A stretch of 64,000 bases of DNA from CAIUKV01 sp041659105. Lineage in GTDB: Bacteria; Actinomycetota; Acidimicrobiia; IMCC26256; PALSA-555. The DNA lies in assembly GCA_041659105.1 (NCBI GenBank), contig JBAZYX010000003.1:18960-82959 (forward strand), read 5' to 3'. Below, piece after piece: positions 16,707 through 25,502 of this stretch (within the stretch, counting starts at the first letter, position 1; every line of letters begins with the position of its first letter). The notes beneath the pieces were generated by a model. That model worked only from the letters and a program-made list of their open reading frames with translations. It was not told the DNA's origin and did no database searches. Made by a program: the position numbers and the translations under genes.

Positions 16707-18998
16707 TCAGTCGCTCGCGAGGGAGGCGTGCGGATCCACCCGGGGATCGGGGCGGTCCTCGAGGAAGGCGAGGGCGGGGAGCTCGAACACGACGCGGCGC
16801 ACCGTGCCCGAGAACGGGAAGGGCGGGCGGTAGTCGTCGCTCACGGGCAGGCCCCGGTCCAGACCGACGTGGAGGCGGGCGCCGCCGATCTGCCAGCGGA
16901 ACGGCAGGTCCTTGGGCAGGCGGCCCTCGCCGACCGGTGCGCCGTCGACCAGCAGGCGCAGCACGCCGCCGCCCGGCTCCTCCCGGACGTACTCCACCCG
17001 CAGCGCGGTGGCCCCGGCCGCGACGGTGGCGTCGGCCTCCACCCGGTAGGGCACCCCGAACCGGCTGATCACGAACGTGGGCTTCCCGTCGAGCACCGCG
17101 AGCGCCCAGCCGTTGTTCCAGTCGCCCTGCGCGCACACGATCCCCGACGCGTCGGTCGCCATGGGCTCGACCTCGGCCGTCAGGGCGAAGCCGCCGGCCA
17201 GCGGGGGCGTGCCCTCCTCGGCGACGACGAACCCGGGCCGGAACGGCCAGCGGTACCGCGGTGGGTGCGGCGACGGCTCGAGCGCGACCAGCCGACCGGT
17301 GAGCGTGTCGTCGAGCGGGAGCACGTCGAAGCGTCCGGCCTCCCGCCACCACAGGTCCTCGAGCTTGCGGACCACGTCGGGGTGCTCGGTCGAGAGGTCC
17401 CGCGCCTCGGCGAAGTCGGCGTCGAGGTCGAACAGCTCCCAGTGGTCGTCGTCGAAGCTCCGGCTGCCCGGGATCACGTCCTCGTCGGGCACGCCCTGGG
17501 AGATGTGATCGGTGGTCGCCTTCCACCGCCCGTCGACGATGGAGCGCGACCCGAGCATCTCGAAGTACTGGGTCGTGCGGGCCGGCGCGCCGGGATCCGT
17601 GAACGACGCGAGCAGGCTCGCGCCGTGCATCGGCTGCTGGTCGATGCCGCCGACCACCGTCGGCACCGGGATCCCCGCGGCGTCGAGCACCGTCGGAGCG
17701 AGGTCGATCGCGTGGCAGAACTGCGACCGCACCGAACCCCGCGCGTCGGCGTCGATGCCGCTCGGCCAGTGGACGATCAGCGGGGTGCGCGTGCCGCCGA
17801 GCCACGTGTAGCGCTTCCACATCCGCAACGGCGTGTTGCCCGCCCAGGCCCAACCCCACGAGTAGTGGTTGTACGCGCGGTGGCCGCCGAGCTCGTCGAT
17901 CCGCTCGAGCGCGACCTCGAAGTCGTCCTCCTGGCCGAGCGCCCACGCGTGCTCGTTGAACGACCCGTGTTCGCCGCCCTCGGCGCTCGCGCCGTTGTCG
18001 GAGCAGACCATGATGATCGTGTCGTCGAGGACTCCGAGCTCGTCGAGGAAGTCGACGACGCGTCCGACCTGCGCGTCGGTGTGCGACAGGAAGCCGGCGA
18101 ACACCTCCATCTGGCGGGTGTAGAGCCGACGCTCCTCCTCAGGCAGCGTGTCCCACGCCTTCAGCCCCTCCGGCCGCGGCGTGAGCTCGGTGTCGGGCGG
18201 GACGATCCCCTCGGCCACCTGCTTGGCGAAGATCCGGTCCCGCCACGCGTCCCACCCGTCGTCGAACTGCCCGCGGTACTGCTCGATCCACTCCGCCGGC
18301 GCCTGGTGCGGCGCGTGCATCGCGCCCGGCGCGAAGTACACGAAGAAGGGCTGGTGCGGTGTGGTCTGCTGCTGCTCGCCGATCATGCGGATGGCCTCGT
18401 CGGCGAGGTCCTCGGTGAGGTGGTAGCCGTCCTCGGGCGACTTCGGCGCGTCCACGTACGAGTTGTCGCGGATGAGGTTGGGCGCCCACTGGTTCGTGTC
18501 GCCCGCGGGGAAGCCGTAGTAGCGCTCGAACCCGAGGCCGAGCGGCCACCGGTCGAACGGGCCCGACTGGTGCTGGTCCCAGCGCGGCGCGAGGTGCCAC
18601 TTGCCGATCGCCATCGTGTTGTAGCCCGCATCACGCAGGATGCGCGGCAGCGAGGCCGCCGTCTCGGGGATCCGCGTGCTGTACCCGGGGAACCCGGTGG
18701 GGATGTCGGCGAGGAAGCCCATGCCCACCGCGTGGTGGTTGCGGCCGGTGAGCAGGGACGCCCGGGTGGGGGAGCAGAGCGCAGTGACGTGGAACCGGTG
18801 GTAGCGGAGACCGTCGGCCGCGAGCCGGTCGAAGGTGGGGGTCGCGATGTCCGACCCGAAGCAGCCGAGCTGGGCGAAGCCGGTGTCGTCGAGGAGGACG
18901 ATCACCACGTTCGGTGCGCCGGCGGGGGCCCGCCGAGCCGGTGGGTACGCCGGGGTGGACTCCGAGATGGTGCGACCGATGCGCAGCGGGGTGGTCAT
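16707..18998 (-). CDS. Arylsulfatase (type I sulfatase)
   Basis: 763 residues. VVIVLLDDTGFAQLG supplies the first metal-binding DD, and CSPTR (Cys75) is the formylglycine CxPxR signature. IGKWHLAPR and VMVCSDNGASAEGGEHGS are the later catalytic and metal motifs. The C-terminal 220 residues form a beta-rich extension with a LamG-like look, as in large actinobacterial sulfatases. No signal peptide is visible, so it is probably cytoplasmic and needs a formylglycine-generating enzyme encoded elsewhere. A TAGCGT box 7 nt before ATG 18998 suggests a leaderless transcript. It diverges from the MFS gene. Confidence 0.9.
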   Translation of the reverse strand: MTTPLRIGRTISESTPAYPPARRAPAGAPNVVIVLLDDTGFAQLGCFGSDIATPTFDRLAADGLRYHRFHVTALCSPTRASLLTGRNHHAVGMGFLADIPTGFPGYSTRIPETAASLPRILRDAGYNTMAIGKWHLAPRWDQHQSGPFDRWPLGLGFERYYGFPAGDTNQWAPNLIRDNSYVDAPKSPEDGYHLTEDLADEAIRMIGEQQQTTPHQPFFVYFAPGAMHAPHQAPAEWIEQYRGQFDDGWDAWRDRIFAKQVAEGIVPPDTELTPRPEGLKAWDTLPEEERRLYTRQMEVFAGFLSHTDAQVGRVVDFLDELGVLDDTIIMVCSDNGASAEGGEHGSFNEHAWALGQEDDFEVALERIDELGGHRAYNHYSWGWAWAGNTPLRMWKRYTWLGGTRTPLIVHWPSGIDADARGSVRSQFCHAIDLAPTVLDAAGIPVPTVVGGIDQQPMHGASLLASFTDPGAPARTTQYFEMLGSRSIVDGRWKATTDHISQGVPDEDVIPGSRSFDDDHWELFDLDADFAEARDLSTEHPDVVRKLEDLWWREAGRFDVLPLDDTLTGRLVALEPSPHPPRYRWPFRPGFVVAEEGTPPLAGGFALTAEVEPMATDASGIVCAQGDWNNGWALAVLDGKPTFVISRFGVPYRVEADATVAAGATALRVEYVREEPGGGVLRLLVDGAPVGEGRLPKDLPFRWQIGGARLHVGLDRGLPVSDDYRPPFPFSGTVRRVVFELPALAFLEDRPDPRVDPHASLASD

Positions 18999-19005
18999 GG
19001 CGCGC

Positions 19006-19011
19006 ACGCTA
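19006..19011 (-). promoter_or_regulatory. -10 box TAGCGT, leaderless
   Basis: Seven nt upstream of ATG 18998 of the sulfatase gene, in the 46-bp divergent gap to the MFS gene. Confidence 0.5.
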
Positions 19012-19044
19012 GGCCACCGGGACGCAGGCGCGAGACTCACCGGC

Positions 19045-20328
19045 GTGAACCTGGGTGTGGCGTTCCGGTCCCGCCGCCGGTCCGACCGGGCGCCCACCTT
19101 CCGCTCGTTCGCGAGCCGCAACTTTCGCCTCTTCTTCACCGGCCAGCTGATCTCGCAGGTCGGCAACTGGCTCACCACGATCGCGACCACGCTCTTCGTC
19201 CTGCACCTGACCGGCAGCGGGATCGCGATCGGCGTCCTCACGGCGTGCCAGTTCGCCCCGATGCTGGTCTTCGGGCTCTGGGCCGGCGTGATCATCGACC
19301 GCACCGACAAGCGCAAGCTCCTGCTCGGGACGCAGGTGGTCGCGGCCCTGCAATCCGTCGCGCTGGCCGTGCTCGCGTTCTCGGGCGACCCGCAGCTCGT
19401 GGCGATCTACGCGGTCGCCTTCATCGGGGGCTGCGTCGTCGCCATCGACAGCACCACGCGCCGGGCGTTCGTCGTCGAGCTGGTCGACGAGTCCCTCGTG
19501 ACGAACGCGGTGAGCCTCAACAGCGCCCTCATGACCAGCGCGCGCGTCGTCGGACCGGTGGTCGCCGGCGCGCTCGTCGCGCTCTTCGGCTACGGATGGT
19601 GCTTCACCATCGACGCGCTCTCGTACCTGGGGCCGATGATCGCGCTGTCGCTGATGCGCCCGGCCGAGATCCGCCGTCCCCCTGTCGTCGCCCGGATGAA
19701 GCACCAGGTTCGCGACGGCCTGCGGTACGTCCGCACGGTCCCGGAGCTGTGGATCCCGTTGGCCATGACCGCCGTGATCAGCACGTTCACCCTCAACTTC
19801 CAGGTGGTGATGCCGCTGCTGGTCACCGAGACCTTCTCCAGCACCGAAGCGGTGTTCACGATCCTGTTCTCCGTGCTCAGCATCGGCTCGTTCCTCGGCG
19901 CGATCTGGATGGCGCGCCGCATCTCCCTGCACCTCGCGCAGACCGTCTTCACCGCGGCCCTGCTCGGGATCGCCACGCTCGCGCTGGCGGTCGCGCCCAC
20001 GCTGGCGGTCGCCTTCCCGATCGCGCTCGTCATGGGGCTCGGGATGACGGCGTTCATCACGTCGAGCACCGCCAACATGCAGGTCGCGGCCGACCCGGGG
20101 AAGCGCGGACGTGTGCTCGCGCTGCAGGGCGTGGTGCTCCTGGGCAGCACCCCGATCGGGGGACCCATCCTGGGCGTCGTGTGCCAGACGTGGGGGGCTC
20201 GGGCCGGCCTGCTGCTCGGGGGCGTCGCCGCGCTCGTGGCGGCCGGGTTCGGCTCGTGGGCGACGTCCCGCCGGAGCGTCGCGCACCCGGTGGAGCTGGA
20301 GCCGACCGGGCTCGGCCCGCAGACCTAG
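19045..20328 (+). CDS. MFS exporter, EntS/MFS_3-type
   Basis: 427 residues with about 12 hydrophobic segments. FASRNFRLFFTGQLISQVGNWLTTIATTLFVLHLTGSG is typical of the MFS_3 (enterobactin exporter EntS-like) group, and GLWAGVIIDRTDKRKLL is the loop 2-3 MFS signature. It likely exports a small lipophilic compound by proton antiport. GTG 19045 was chosen; an ATG at 18997 would overlap the sulfatase start. Its TAG stop shares the CTAG tetranucleotide with the stop of the convergent LLM gene, so the two genes overlap by 4 bp. Confidence 0.85.
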   Translation: MNLGVAFRSRRRSDRAPTFRSFASRNFRLFFTGQLISQVGNWLTTIATTLFVLHLTGSGIAIGVLTACQFAPMLVFGLWAGVIIDRTDKRKLLLGTQVVAALQSVALAVLAFSGDPQLVAIYAVAFIGGCVVAIDSTTRRAFVVELVDESLVTNAVSLNSALMTSARVVGPVVAGALVALFGYGWCFTIDALSYLGPMIALSLMRPAEIRRPPVVARMKHQVRDGLRYVRTVPELWIPLAMTAVISTFTLNFQVVMPLLVTETFSSTEAVFTILFSVLSIGSFLGAIWMARRISLHLAQTVFTAALLGIATLALAVAPTLAVAFPIALVMGLGMTAFITSSTANMQVAADPGKRGRVLALQGVVLLGSTPIGGPILGVVCQTWGARAGLLLGGVAALVAAGFGSWATSRRSVAHPVELEPTGLGPQT

Positions 20329-21683
20329 GCCAACCGCTTCGCGACGTCTTCGCCGGTGATGATCTTGTCGCGGTAGTCGTCGAGCCAGCGGTTGAACTTG
20401 CCGGTCTCGTCGTCGTCCGCGCTCTGGCGCGGGTACGCGGGGATCGTGTAGTCGGGGTCGAGCGGCGGGTGGTCGGACGCGGGCTTGCGGGCCAGCGCGG
20501 CCTCGATGATCGGTTCGAGTCGGCGCTGCTTCTCCCGCTCCAGCTTCTCGTCGCGCTCGATGAACTCCGGCAGGATGTCCTTCGCAATCAGCTCGTAGCT
20601 CTCCATGATGTGCTCGTGGCGGTTCCGGCCGGCCGCGGCCGACAGGATGAGCATGTCGACGCCGATGTCCTCGTAGCGCTGGAAGAAGTCGCGCACCTGG
20701 GCCGGTGTGCCGAGCGCACCGCGCAAGCCCTGCGTCCCTGCCTCCACGACCTTGGCGCCGAGGCGCTCCTGGTTCTTGGCCGCGAGCTGCACCGCCTCCG
20801 GGTCGTAGCCCGCGCCCTTGCGCCGCTCCTGGTAGTCGGCCCAGATGTCGGTGTCGCCCGGGCGGTGATGGCCGAACACGTAGTAGTGACCGAGCGAGTA
20901 GCCGAGGAAGTTCGAGCCCTCGGCCCCACGCCGCACGGCCTCGGCCTCGTCGGGGTGGCACATGAACCCGGTGACGCAGGCGAGGTTCGCGTTCACGGTG
21001 TCGCCGATCGGCACCGCCTCCTCGGCGAGGGTCGTGTAGTAGTCGTCGACCCAGGCCTCCGCCTCCTCGGGGTCGAAGAACGCGAAGCTCAGCGCGCCGA
21101 TGCCATTCTGCGCCGCGAGGTGGATGGTGTCGCGCCGCGTACACGCGACCCACACCGGCGGATGCGGCTTCTGCAACGGCTTCGGCACCACGTTGCGCGG
21201 CGGCATGCTCACGTGCTCACCCGCGAACCCGGTGAACGGCGTCTCGCTCATGCACCGCAGCGCGACCCGCAGGCCCTCCTCCCATGCCGCGCGCTTCGCG
21301 TCGGGGTGGATCCCGAAGGCGTCGAGCTCGGCGGCGGCGGAGCCCTCGCCGGTTCCGAACTCCACGCGACCACCCGAGACGATGTCGAGGGTCGAGATGC
21401 GCTCTGCGACGCGCGCCGGGTGGTTGATCGAAGGTGGCGTGTGCATGATCCCGTGACCGAGCCGGATGTTCTTCGTGCGCTGCGACAGCGCGGCGAGGAA
21501 GATCTCGGGCGCGGAGGAGTGGCTGTACTCCTCGAGGAAGTGGTGCTCCACGAGCCAGAACGCGTGGACGCCGATGGCGTCGAGCAGCTCGGCCTGCTCC
21601 ATCGCCTCGCCGAAGACGCGCTGCTCGTCGCCGTCGACCCACGGCTTGGGGACCTGGTGCTCGTAGAACGCTCCGAACTTCAT
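20325..21683 (-). CDS. LLM-class F420/FMN-dependent oxidoreductase (luciferase-like)
   Basis: 452 residues with the bacterial-luciferase TIM barrel: MKFGAFYEHQVPKPW at the first strand, GVHAFWLVEHHFLEEYSHSSAPEIFLAAL, GRVEFGTGEGS and TPAQVRDFFQRYEDIGVDMLILSAAAG. Members use FMNH2 or F420H2; F420 is common in Actinobacteria, but the cofactor cannot be told here. The C-terminal 110 residues are longer than in most family members. The perfect operator 21691-21712 lies 8 bp upstream of ATG 21683 and is shared with the divergent TetR gene, so this enzyme is almost certainly controlled by that repressor. Confidence 0.87.
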   Translation of the reverse strand: MKFGAFYEHQVPKPWVDGDEQRVFGEAMEQAELLDAIGVHAFWLVEHHFLEEYSHSSAPEIFLAALSQRTKNIRLGHGIMHTPPSINHPARVAERISTLDIVSGGRVEFGTGEGSAAAELDAFGIHPDAKRAAWEEGLRVALRCMSETPFTGFAGEHVSMPPRNVVPKPLQKPHPPVWVACTRRDTIHLAAQNGIGALSFAFFDPEEAEAWVDDYYTTLAEEAVPIGDTVNANLACVTGFMCHPDEAEAVRRGAEGSNFLGYSLGHYYVFGHHRPGDTDIWADYQERRKGAGYDPEAVQLAAKNQERLGAKVVEAGTQGLRGALGTPAQVRDFFQRYEDIGVDMLILSAAAGRNRHEHIMESYELIAKDILPEFIERDEKLEREKQRRLEPIIEAALARKPASDHPPLDPDYTIPAYPRQSADDDETGKFNRWLDDYRDKIITGEDVAKRLA

Positions 21684-21690
21684 GGCGTCA

Positions 21691-21712
21691 AAGTACAATG
21701 ATCGTTGTACTT
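21691..21712. promoter_or_regulatory. Perfect TetR-type operator
   Basis: Arms AAGTACAA and TTGTACTT are exact complements around the 6-bp centre TGATCG. The site fills the whole space between the divergent LLM gene and the TetR gene, ending at the base before the TetR ATG. A TACAAT -10 box (21694-21699) lies inside it, so repressor binding would block RNA polymerase directly. Confidence 0.88.
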
Positions 21713-22312
21713 ATGGCAACGACCGCCACATCCACCGTCACGCCCCGGCGCCGCCTCGGCCCGGCCGAGCGCCGCGCCCAGATCCTCGACTCCGCTGCGG
21801 GCGTGTTCGCCGACCGGGGCTACGGGTCCACCTCGATCGCGTCGGTGGCGACGGCGGCCGGGGTCACGCCCCGCATCCTGTACCGGCACTTCGCCTCGAA
21901 GGACGCGCTCTACCGGGCTGTGCTCGAGCGCAGCCTGGCCCGGCTCGCCCGGGTGTTCGCGGTTCCCGCCGGCCGCTACGGGGTGGACCCGGCGCTCCTG
22001 CTGGAGGCCGGGCGGGCCGACGCCGAGGGCTTCCGCGCGCTGTGGCGCCACGCCGTCCACGAGGAGCCCTACCGGGACGTCGCCGAGCAGTGCCGGGCCG
22101 ACGCGGTCGACTGCGCCCGCCGTGGCCTCGCCTCCTGGACCCCGCCCGACGCGCTCGACTGGGCCGCCCGCGCGGTGGTCGGATACGAGCTCGAGGCGGT
22201 GCTCAACTGGCTCGACTACGGCCGGCCCGCCGACGACGCCCGCTTCGCCCGGGCCACCCGCGCCGCGCTCGCGGCCGGGGTGCGGGCCTGGTCGAGCCCG
22301 GGCCCCGAATAG
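21713..22312 (+). CDS. TetR-family transcriptional repressor
   Basis: 199 residues. Residues 19-63 form the TetR DNA-binding domain: AQILDSAAGVFADRGYGSTSIASVATAAGVTPRILYRHFASKDALYRAV, with the helix-turn-helix at VATAAGVTPRILYRHF. The remainder is the helical ligand domain. It is divergent from the LLM oxidoreductase and its start touches the 22-bp operator, so it should repress both itself and that gene. The inducer is probably a substrate of the oxidoreductase. ATG 21713 gives a very short 5' leader; an in-frame ATG at 21698 lies inside the operator. Confidence 0.9.
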   Translation: MATTATSTVTPRRRLGPAERRAQILDSAAGVFADRGYGSTSIASVATAAGVTPRILYRHFASKDALYRAVLERSLARLARVFAVPAGRYGVDPALLLEAGRADAEGFRALWRHAVHEEPYRDVAEQCRADAVDCARRGLASWTPPDALDWAARAVVGYELEAVLNWLDYGRPADDARFARATRAALAAGVRAWSSPGPE

Positions 22313-22348
22313 GCATTAGAACGGGTCCCAACCGACCAGGGAGACCTC

Positions 22349-23254
22349 ATGGCACTGCCGGGCGACGCCGTCATCATCGAAGTGGGGCTCAACGAGGGCG
22401 CGGGCCGCGGGATCAACCCGCACGTCCCGATCGCACCCGACGAGGTCGCGGCCGACGCGCTGCGCTGCCGGGACGCGGGCGCCGCAATGATCCACTGGCA
22501 CGCGCGTGACCCGGAGTCGGAGGACCAGCGCCTCGGCGACACCGACCTCTACGCCGCCGCCCTGACCGCGATGCGCGAGGGCGGGCTGCTCGGGTACCCG
22601 AGCTACCCGGTCGACGGCGTGCAGCCGCGTCATCGCCTCGACCACGTGTGGGCGCTCCACGAGCGCGCCGGCCTCGAGCTCGCGCCCATCGACCTCGGCT
22701 CGGTGAGCACCGTGCCGTGGAACGCGCACCTCAACGACTTCGTCGGCCTCGACTGGCTGCGCACGCAAACGGGCGTGGTCGACAACCCGCTCACCTTCGT
22801 GGTCGACGCGGTGGAGATGGCCGACGCACGCGCCATGGTCTGCACCTTCGGCGCGTTCGACGTGGGCTGCAGCCGCATCCTCGCGATGCTCCACGACTCC
22901 GGACGCATCACGCGCCCCGTCGTGCACAAGATCTTCCTGTCGGAGGGCTGGGCCGTGGGCCCGAAGCCGTCGGAGGCGGCCCTCGAGCTCCACGTCGCGC
23001 AGCTCCCCGAAGCGCTCGACGTCGAGTGGATCGCGGTCCCGTACTCCCACCACGACCCCGCGGTGGTGGAGCGGCTGTGCCGCGCGGCGCTCGAGCGCGG
23101 CGGACACGTCCGCGTCGGCATCGGCGACAGCCCCGCCGCCAACCCGACCGCGAGCAATGCCGAGCTGGTCGGGCAGGTGGCCGGCTGGGCCGCCGACGCC
23201 GGCCGCCCCGTCGCGACCCCTGAGCAGGTGCGCGCCCGCCTCGGCCTCACCTGA
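22349..23254 (+). CDS. Beta-keto acid cleavage enzyme (BKACE, formerly DUF849)
   Basis: 301 residues. IIEVGLNEGAGRGINPHVPIAPDEVAADALRCRDAGAAMIHWHARDP is the family opening; HWHARD holds the zinc-binding HxH. Other conserved blocks are LGYPSYPVD, PWNAHLNDF and GHVRVGIGDSP. BKACEs condense a beta-keto acid with acetyl-CoA, releasing acetoacetate and a new CoA ester; the best-known member cleaves 3-keto-5-aminohexanoate in lysine fermentation, others act on carnitine-derived or cardiac-type keto acids. AGGGAGA precedes ATG 22349. It follows the TetR gene by 36 bp and may also be under that regulator. A palindrome closes the unit. Confidence 0.85.
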   Translation: MALPGDAVIIEVGLNEGAGRGINPHVPIAPDEVAADALRCRDAGAAMIHWHARDPESEDQRLGDTDLYAAALTAMREGGLLGYPSYPVDGVQPRHRLDHVWALHERAGLELAPIDLGSVSTVPWNAHLNDFVGLDWLRTQTGVVDNPLTFVVDAVEMADARAMVCTFGAFDVGCSRILAMLHDSGRITRPVVHKIFLSEGWAVGPKPSEAALELHVAQLPEALDVEWIAVPYSHHDPAVVERLCRAALERGGHVRVGIGDSPAANPTASNAELVGQVAGWAADAGRPVATPEQVRARLGLT

Positions 23255-23270
23255 CCCGGCCCCCTCGTCC

Positions 23271-23321
23271 CCTTTTTGCGTCACTCGTGCCGCTGTCAGC
23301 GGCACGAGTGACGCAAAAAGG
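23271..23321. repeat. Perfect 25-bp-arm palindrome between convergent genes
   Basis: Left arm starts CCTTTTTGCGTCACTCG, right arm ends CGAGTGACGCAAAAAGG, meeting around a single central T. It sits between the BKACE gene and the convergent enoyl-CoA hydratase. The five T are at the 5' base of the stem and the five A at the 3' base, on both strands. Similar in outer sequence to 8715-8768. Confidence 0.85.
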
Positions 23322-23339
23322 CGCACGGGGGAGGTCCGA

Positions 23340-24149
23340 CTAGAGGCGCTTGCCCTCGCGGAACGACTCGGGGACCCAAGTGGGCTCGCGCTTCTCGGTG
23401 AACGCGGTGAAGCCCTCCACGACCTCGGCGCTCGACAGGGATCCCGCGAAGGTGATCTCGTCGATCGGGCCGTAGCGGCGGTTCATGATCTCCTTCACCT
23501 GTGCGCGGGTGTTCGGCGCGCCGTGCAGGAGGTCCTTCGCGGCCTGGAGCGTCGCGGCCTCCAGGTCCTCGTGCTCGCACATCCGTGCGATCAGGCCCAG
23601 CTCCACGGCCTCGGCCGCGCTGATCCGGCGACCCGTCATGAGCATGTCGCGGGCCACGGCCACGCCCACGTGCACCGGCAGCATCGCCGCGAGGTTCACG
23701 TCGACGACGCCGCGCAGCGTCTCGGGCGCGCGGAAGACGGCGCGCTCGCTCGCCACGGTGACGTCGGCGCACATCGCGATGATGAGCCCGCCGCCCTGGC
23801 ACAGGCCGTTGATGCTGGCCACCACCGGCACCCGGCTCCGGCGCAGCGCCTGGAAGGGGAGGACGTCGATGCCCATGTACTCGATCGCGTCGTGCGTGGC
23901 GTCGTCGTGGCGGCCGCTCATGTCGCCACCCGGGATGAACACGTCGCCGGTGCCCGTGATCACGAGCCCGTGGAGGTCGGGGTCGCGCTCCACGAGGTCG
24001 ACCGCGAGGCGCACCCCGAGGTACATGGCCGAGGTGAGGGCGTTGCGGGCCTCGGGGCGGTCGACGATCACGTAGCCCAGGGGCCCGCGCCGCTCGAAGC
24101 GCAGGTGCGGGGTGCCCAGGTCGTCGGGGGGTCGCTCGGCAGTGGTCAT
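23340..24149 (-). CDS. Enoyl-CoA hydratase/isomerase family protein
   Basis: 269-residue crotonase-fold protein. VIVDRPEARNALTSAMY is the typical N-terminal motif, GDVFIPGGDMSG the first oxyanion-hole region and SINGLCQGGGLIIAMCADVTVAS the second; PETLRGVV precedes the catalytic helix. The two catalytic Glu of classical hydratases are not obvious (the usual PExxLG becomes PETLRG), so it could be an isomerase or other crotonase. TAGATT lies 6 nt before ATG 24149, implying a leaderless message. It diverges from the amidohydrolase at 24216. Confidence 0.87.
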   Translation of the reverse strand: MTTAERPPDDLGTPHLRFERRGPLGYVIVDRPEARNALTSAMYLGVRLAVDLVERDPDLHGLVITGTGDVFIPGGDMSGRHDDATHDAIEYMGIDVLPFQALRRSRVPVVASINGLCQGGGLIIAMCADVTVASERAVFRAPETLRGVVDVNLAAMLPVHVGVAVARDMLMTGRRISAAEAVELGLIARMCEHEDLEAATLQAAKDLLHGAPNTRAQVKEIMNRRYGPIDEITFAGSLSSAEVVEGFTAFTEKREPTWVPESFREGKRL

Positions 24150-24155
24150 CCCCGC

Positions 24156-24161
24156 AATCTA
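24156..24161 (-). promoter_or_regulatory. -10 box TAGATT, leaderless
   Basis: Six nt upstream of ATG 24149 of the enoyl-CoA hydratase gene. Confidence 0.5.
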
Positions 24162-24182
24162 TGGCAGCATGGCCCGAGGAAC

Positions 24183-24196
24183 GAGAACAGGTTTCA
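24183..24196. promoter_or_regulatory. Weak KstR-like half-palindrome
   Basis: GAGAACAGGTTTCA matches the mycobacterial KstR consensus TNNAACNNGTTNNA except at the first base. It lies 20 bp upstream of the amidohydrolase ATG and 34 bp before the divergent enoyl-CoA hydratase. One short match can occur by chance. Confidence 0.25.
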
Positions 24197-24215
24197 GATC
24201 CCTGGGGAGCACCCA

Positions 24216-25427
24216 ATGAGCGAGATCCCGCGCATCATCTCCGTCGACGACCACGTGGTCGAGCCGCCCGACCTGTGGACCGAGCGCCTCCCGGCCTCGA
24301 TGCGGGAGCGCGGGCCGCGGGTCGTGCGCGAGAAGGCCAAGTTCAGCTTCATCGGGGGCGTCTTCTCGTTCGAGCGCAACGCCGCCGACGGCGAATGGTG
24401 CGACATCTGGCTCTACGACGACCTCGTGTACCCGTTCCCGAAGCTGTCGGCCGCGATCGGGTTCCCCGACCTCGACAACACGCCGGTGACCTTCGACGAG
24501 ATCCGGCCCGGGTGCTGGAAGCAGCCCGACCGCCTCGCCGACATGGCGGCCAACTGGACCGACGCCTCGATCTGCTTCCCCAACGTGCTGCCCCGGTTCG
24601 CCGGTCAGACGTTCATGGAGCGCCAGGACAAGGAGCTCGCGCTCGCCTGCGTGCGGGTCTACAACGACTGGATGATCGACGAGTGGTGCCAGGGGGAGGG
24701 CAAGGGCAAGCTCATCCCGCTCACCATCGTCCCGCTGTGGGACGCCGAGCTCGCTGCCGCCGAGGTGCGCCGCTGCGCCGACAAGGGCAGCCACGCCGTC
24801 GCGTTCACCGAGAACCCCCACCCGCTCGGCCTCCCGTCGGTCCACGACAAGGACCGCTTCTGGGACCCGTTCTTCCGGGCCTGCGACGAGACCGAGACCG
24901 TGATCAACATGCACATCGGCTCGTCGTCGAAGATGCCGAGCACGTCGCCCGACGCGCCGTTCATCGTGTCGTCCACGCTGACCTTCGCCAACGCGATGGG
25001 CTCGTTCTGCGACTTCATCTTCTCGGGGACGCTCGAGCGCTTCCCGACCCTCAAGCTCGCGTACTCCGAGGGCCAGGTCGGCTGGGCGCCCTACGTCATC
25101 GAGCGGGCCGACAAGCTCTGGGCCGAGCGCGCGGCCAACAGCTTCGGCTCGGACCTCCCGCACCCGCCGAGCTCGTACATCCCGGGCCGGATCTACTTCT
25201 GCATCTTCGACGACGAGGTGGGCCTGGCGAACCGCAACGTCGTGGGCATGGAGCAGATCACCTTCGAGGTCGACTACCCGCACGCCGACAGCACGTTCCC
25301 GCACACCAAGGAGACGGCGCAGCTCATCTGCGACAAGGCCGGGCTGAACGACGCCGAGCGCTACCAGCTCATGCGGGGCAACGCGATCAAGCTCTACGGC
25401 CTGGAGCGCTTCGGCATCACGAAGTAG
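24216..25427 (+). CDS. Amidohydrolase family 2, paralog of the gene at 102-1322
   Basis: 403 residues. SVDDHVVEPPDLWTERLPASMRERGPRVV matches the first gene of the window closely, as do YNDWMIDEWCQGEGKGKLIPLTIVPLWD, NMHIGSSSKMPSTSPDAPF and FEVDYPHADSTFPHTKETAQLI. The DDH start and VDYPHADS near the end supply metal and catalytic residues of the amidohydrolase 2 group (decarboxylases and hydrolases of aromatic or ring-cleavage acids). GGGGAGC precedes ATG 24216. Divergent from an enoyl-CoA hydratase, which suggests a catabolic unit. Confidence 0.88.
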   Translation: MSEIPRIISVDDHVVEPPDLWTERLPASMRERGPRVVREKAKFSFIGGVFSFERNAADGEWCDIWLYDDLVYPFPKLSAAIGFPDLDNTPVTFDEIRPGCWKQPDRLADMAANWTDASICFPNVLPRFAGQTFMERQDKELALACVRVYNDWMIDEWCQGEGKGKLIPLTIVPLWDAELAAAEVRRCADKGSHAVAFTENPHPLGLPSVHDKDRFWDPFFRACDETETVINMHIGSSSKMPSTSPDAPFIVSSTLTFANAMGSFCDFIFSGTLERFPTLKLAYSEGQVGWAPYVIERADKLWAERAANSFGSDLPHPPSSYIPGRIYFCIFDDEVGLANRNVVGMEQITFEVDYPHADSTFPHTKETAQLICDKAGLNDAERYQLMRGNAIKLYGLERFGITK

Positions 25428-25432
25428 CGGGA

Positions 25433-25452
25433 CCTCCCCGAACCGGGGGAGG
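25433..25452 (+). terminator. Hairpin after the amidohydrolase gene
   Basis: CCTCCCC and GGGGAGG form a 7-bp stem with a 6-nt loop 5 nt after the stop at 25427. No T run follows, as is common in GC-rich actinobacteria. Confidence 0.6.
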
Positions 25453-25502
25453 CGACGGGTTACGATCTCCGCCGGGAAGCGGGCCCCGGCGGGAGCCTGC
25501 GC

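Noticed and set aside
14649..21701. A 7-kb open frame on the plus strand
   Set aside because: It is antisense to the amidohydrolase, sulfatase and LLM genes and consists of Arg/Val/His/Gly-rich low-complexity translation, a usual by-product of very high GC.
25440..25502. ydaO-type c-di-AMP riboswitch before the glucosaminidase gene
   Set aside because: Only a 7-bp hairpin and a TACGAT box are visible in about 70 nt; too short and without the conserved ydaO core.
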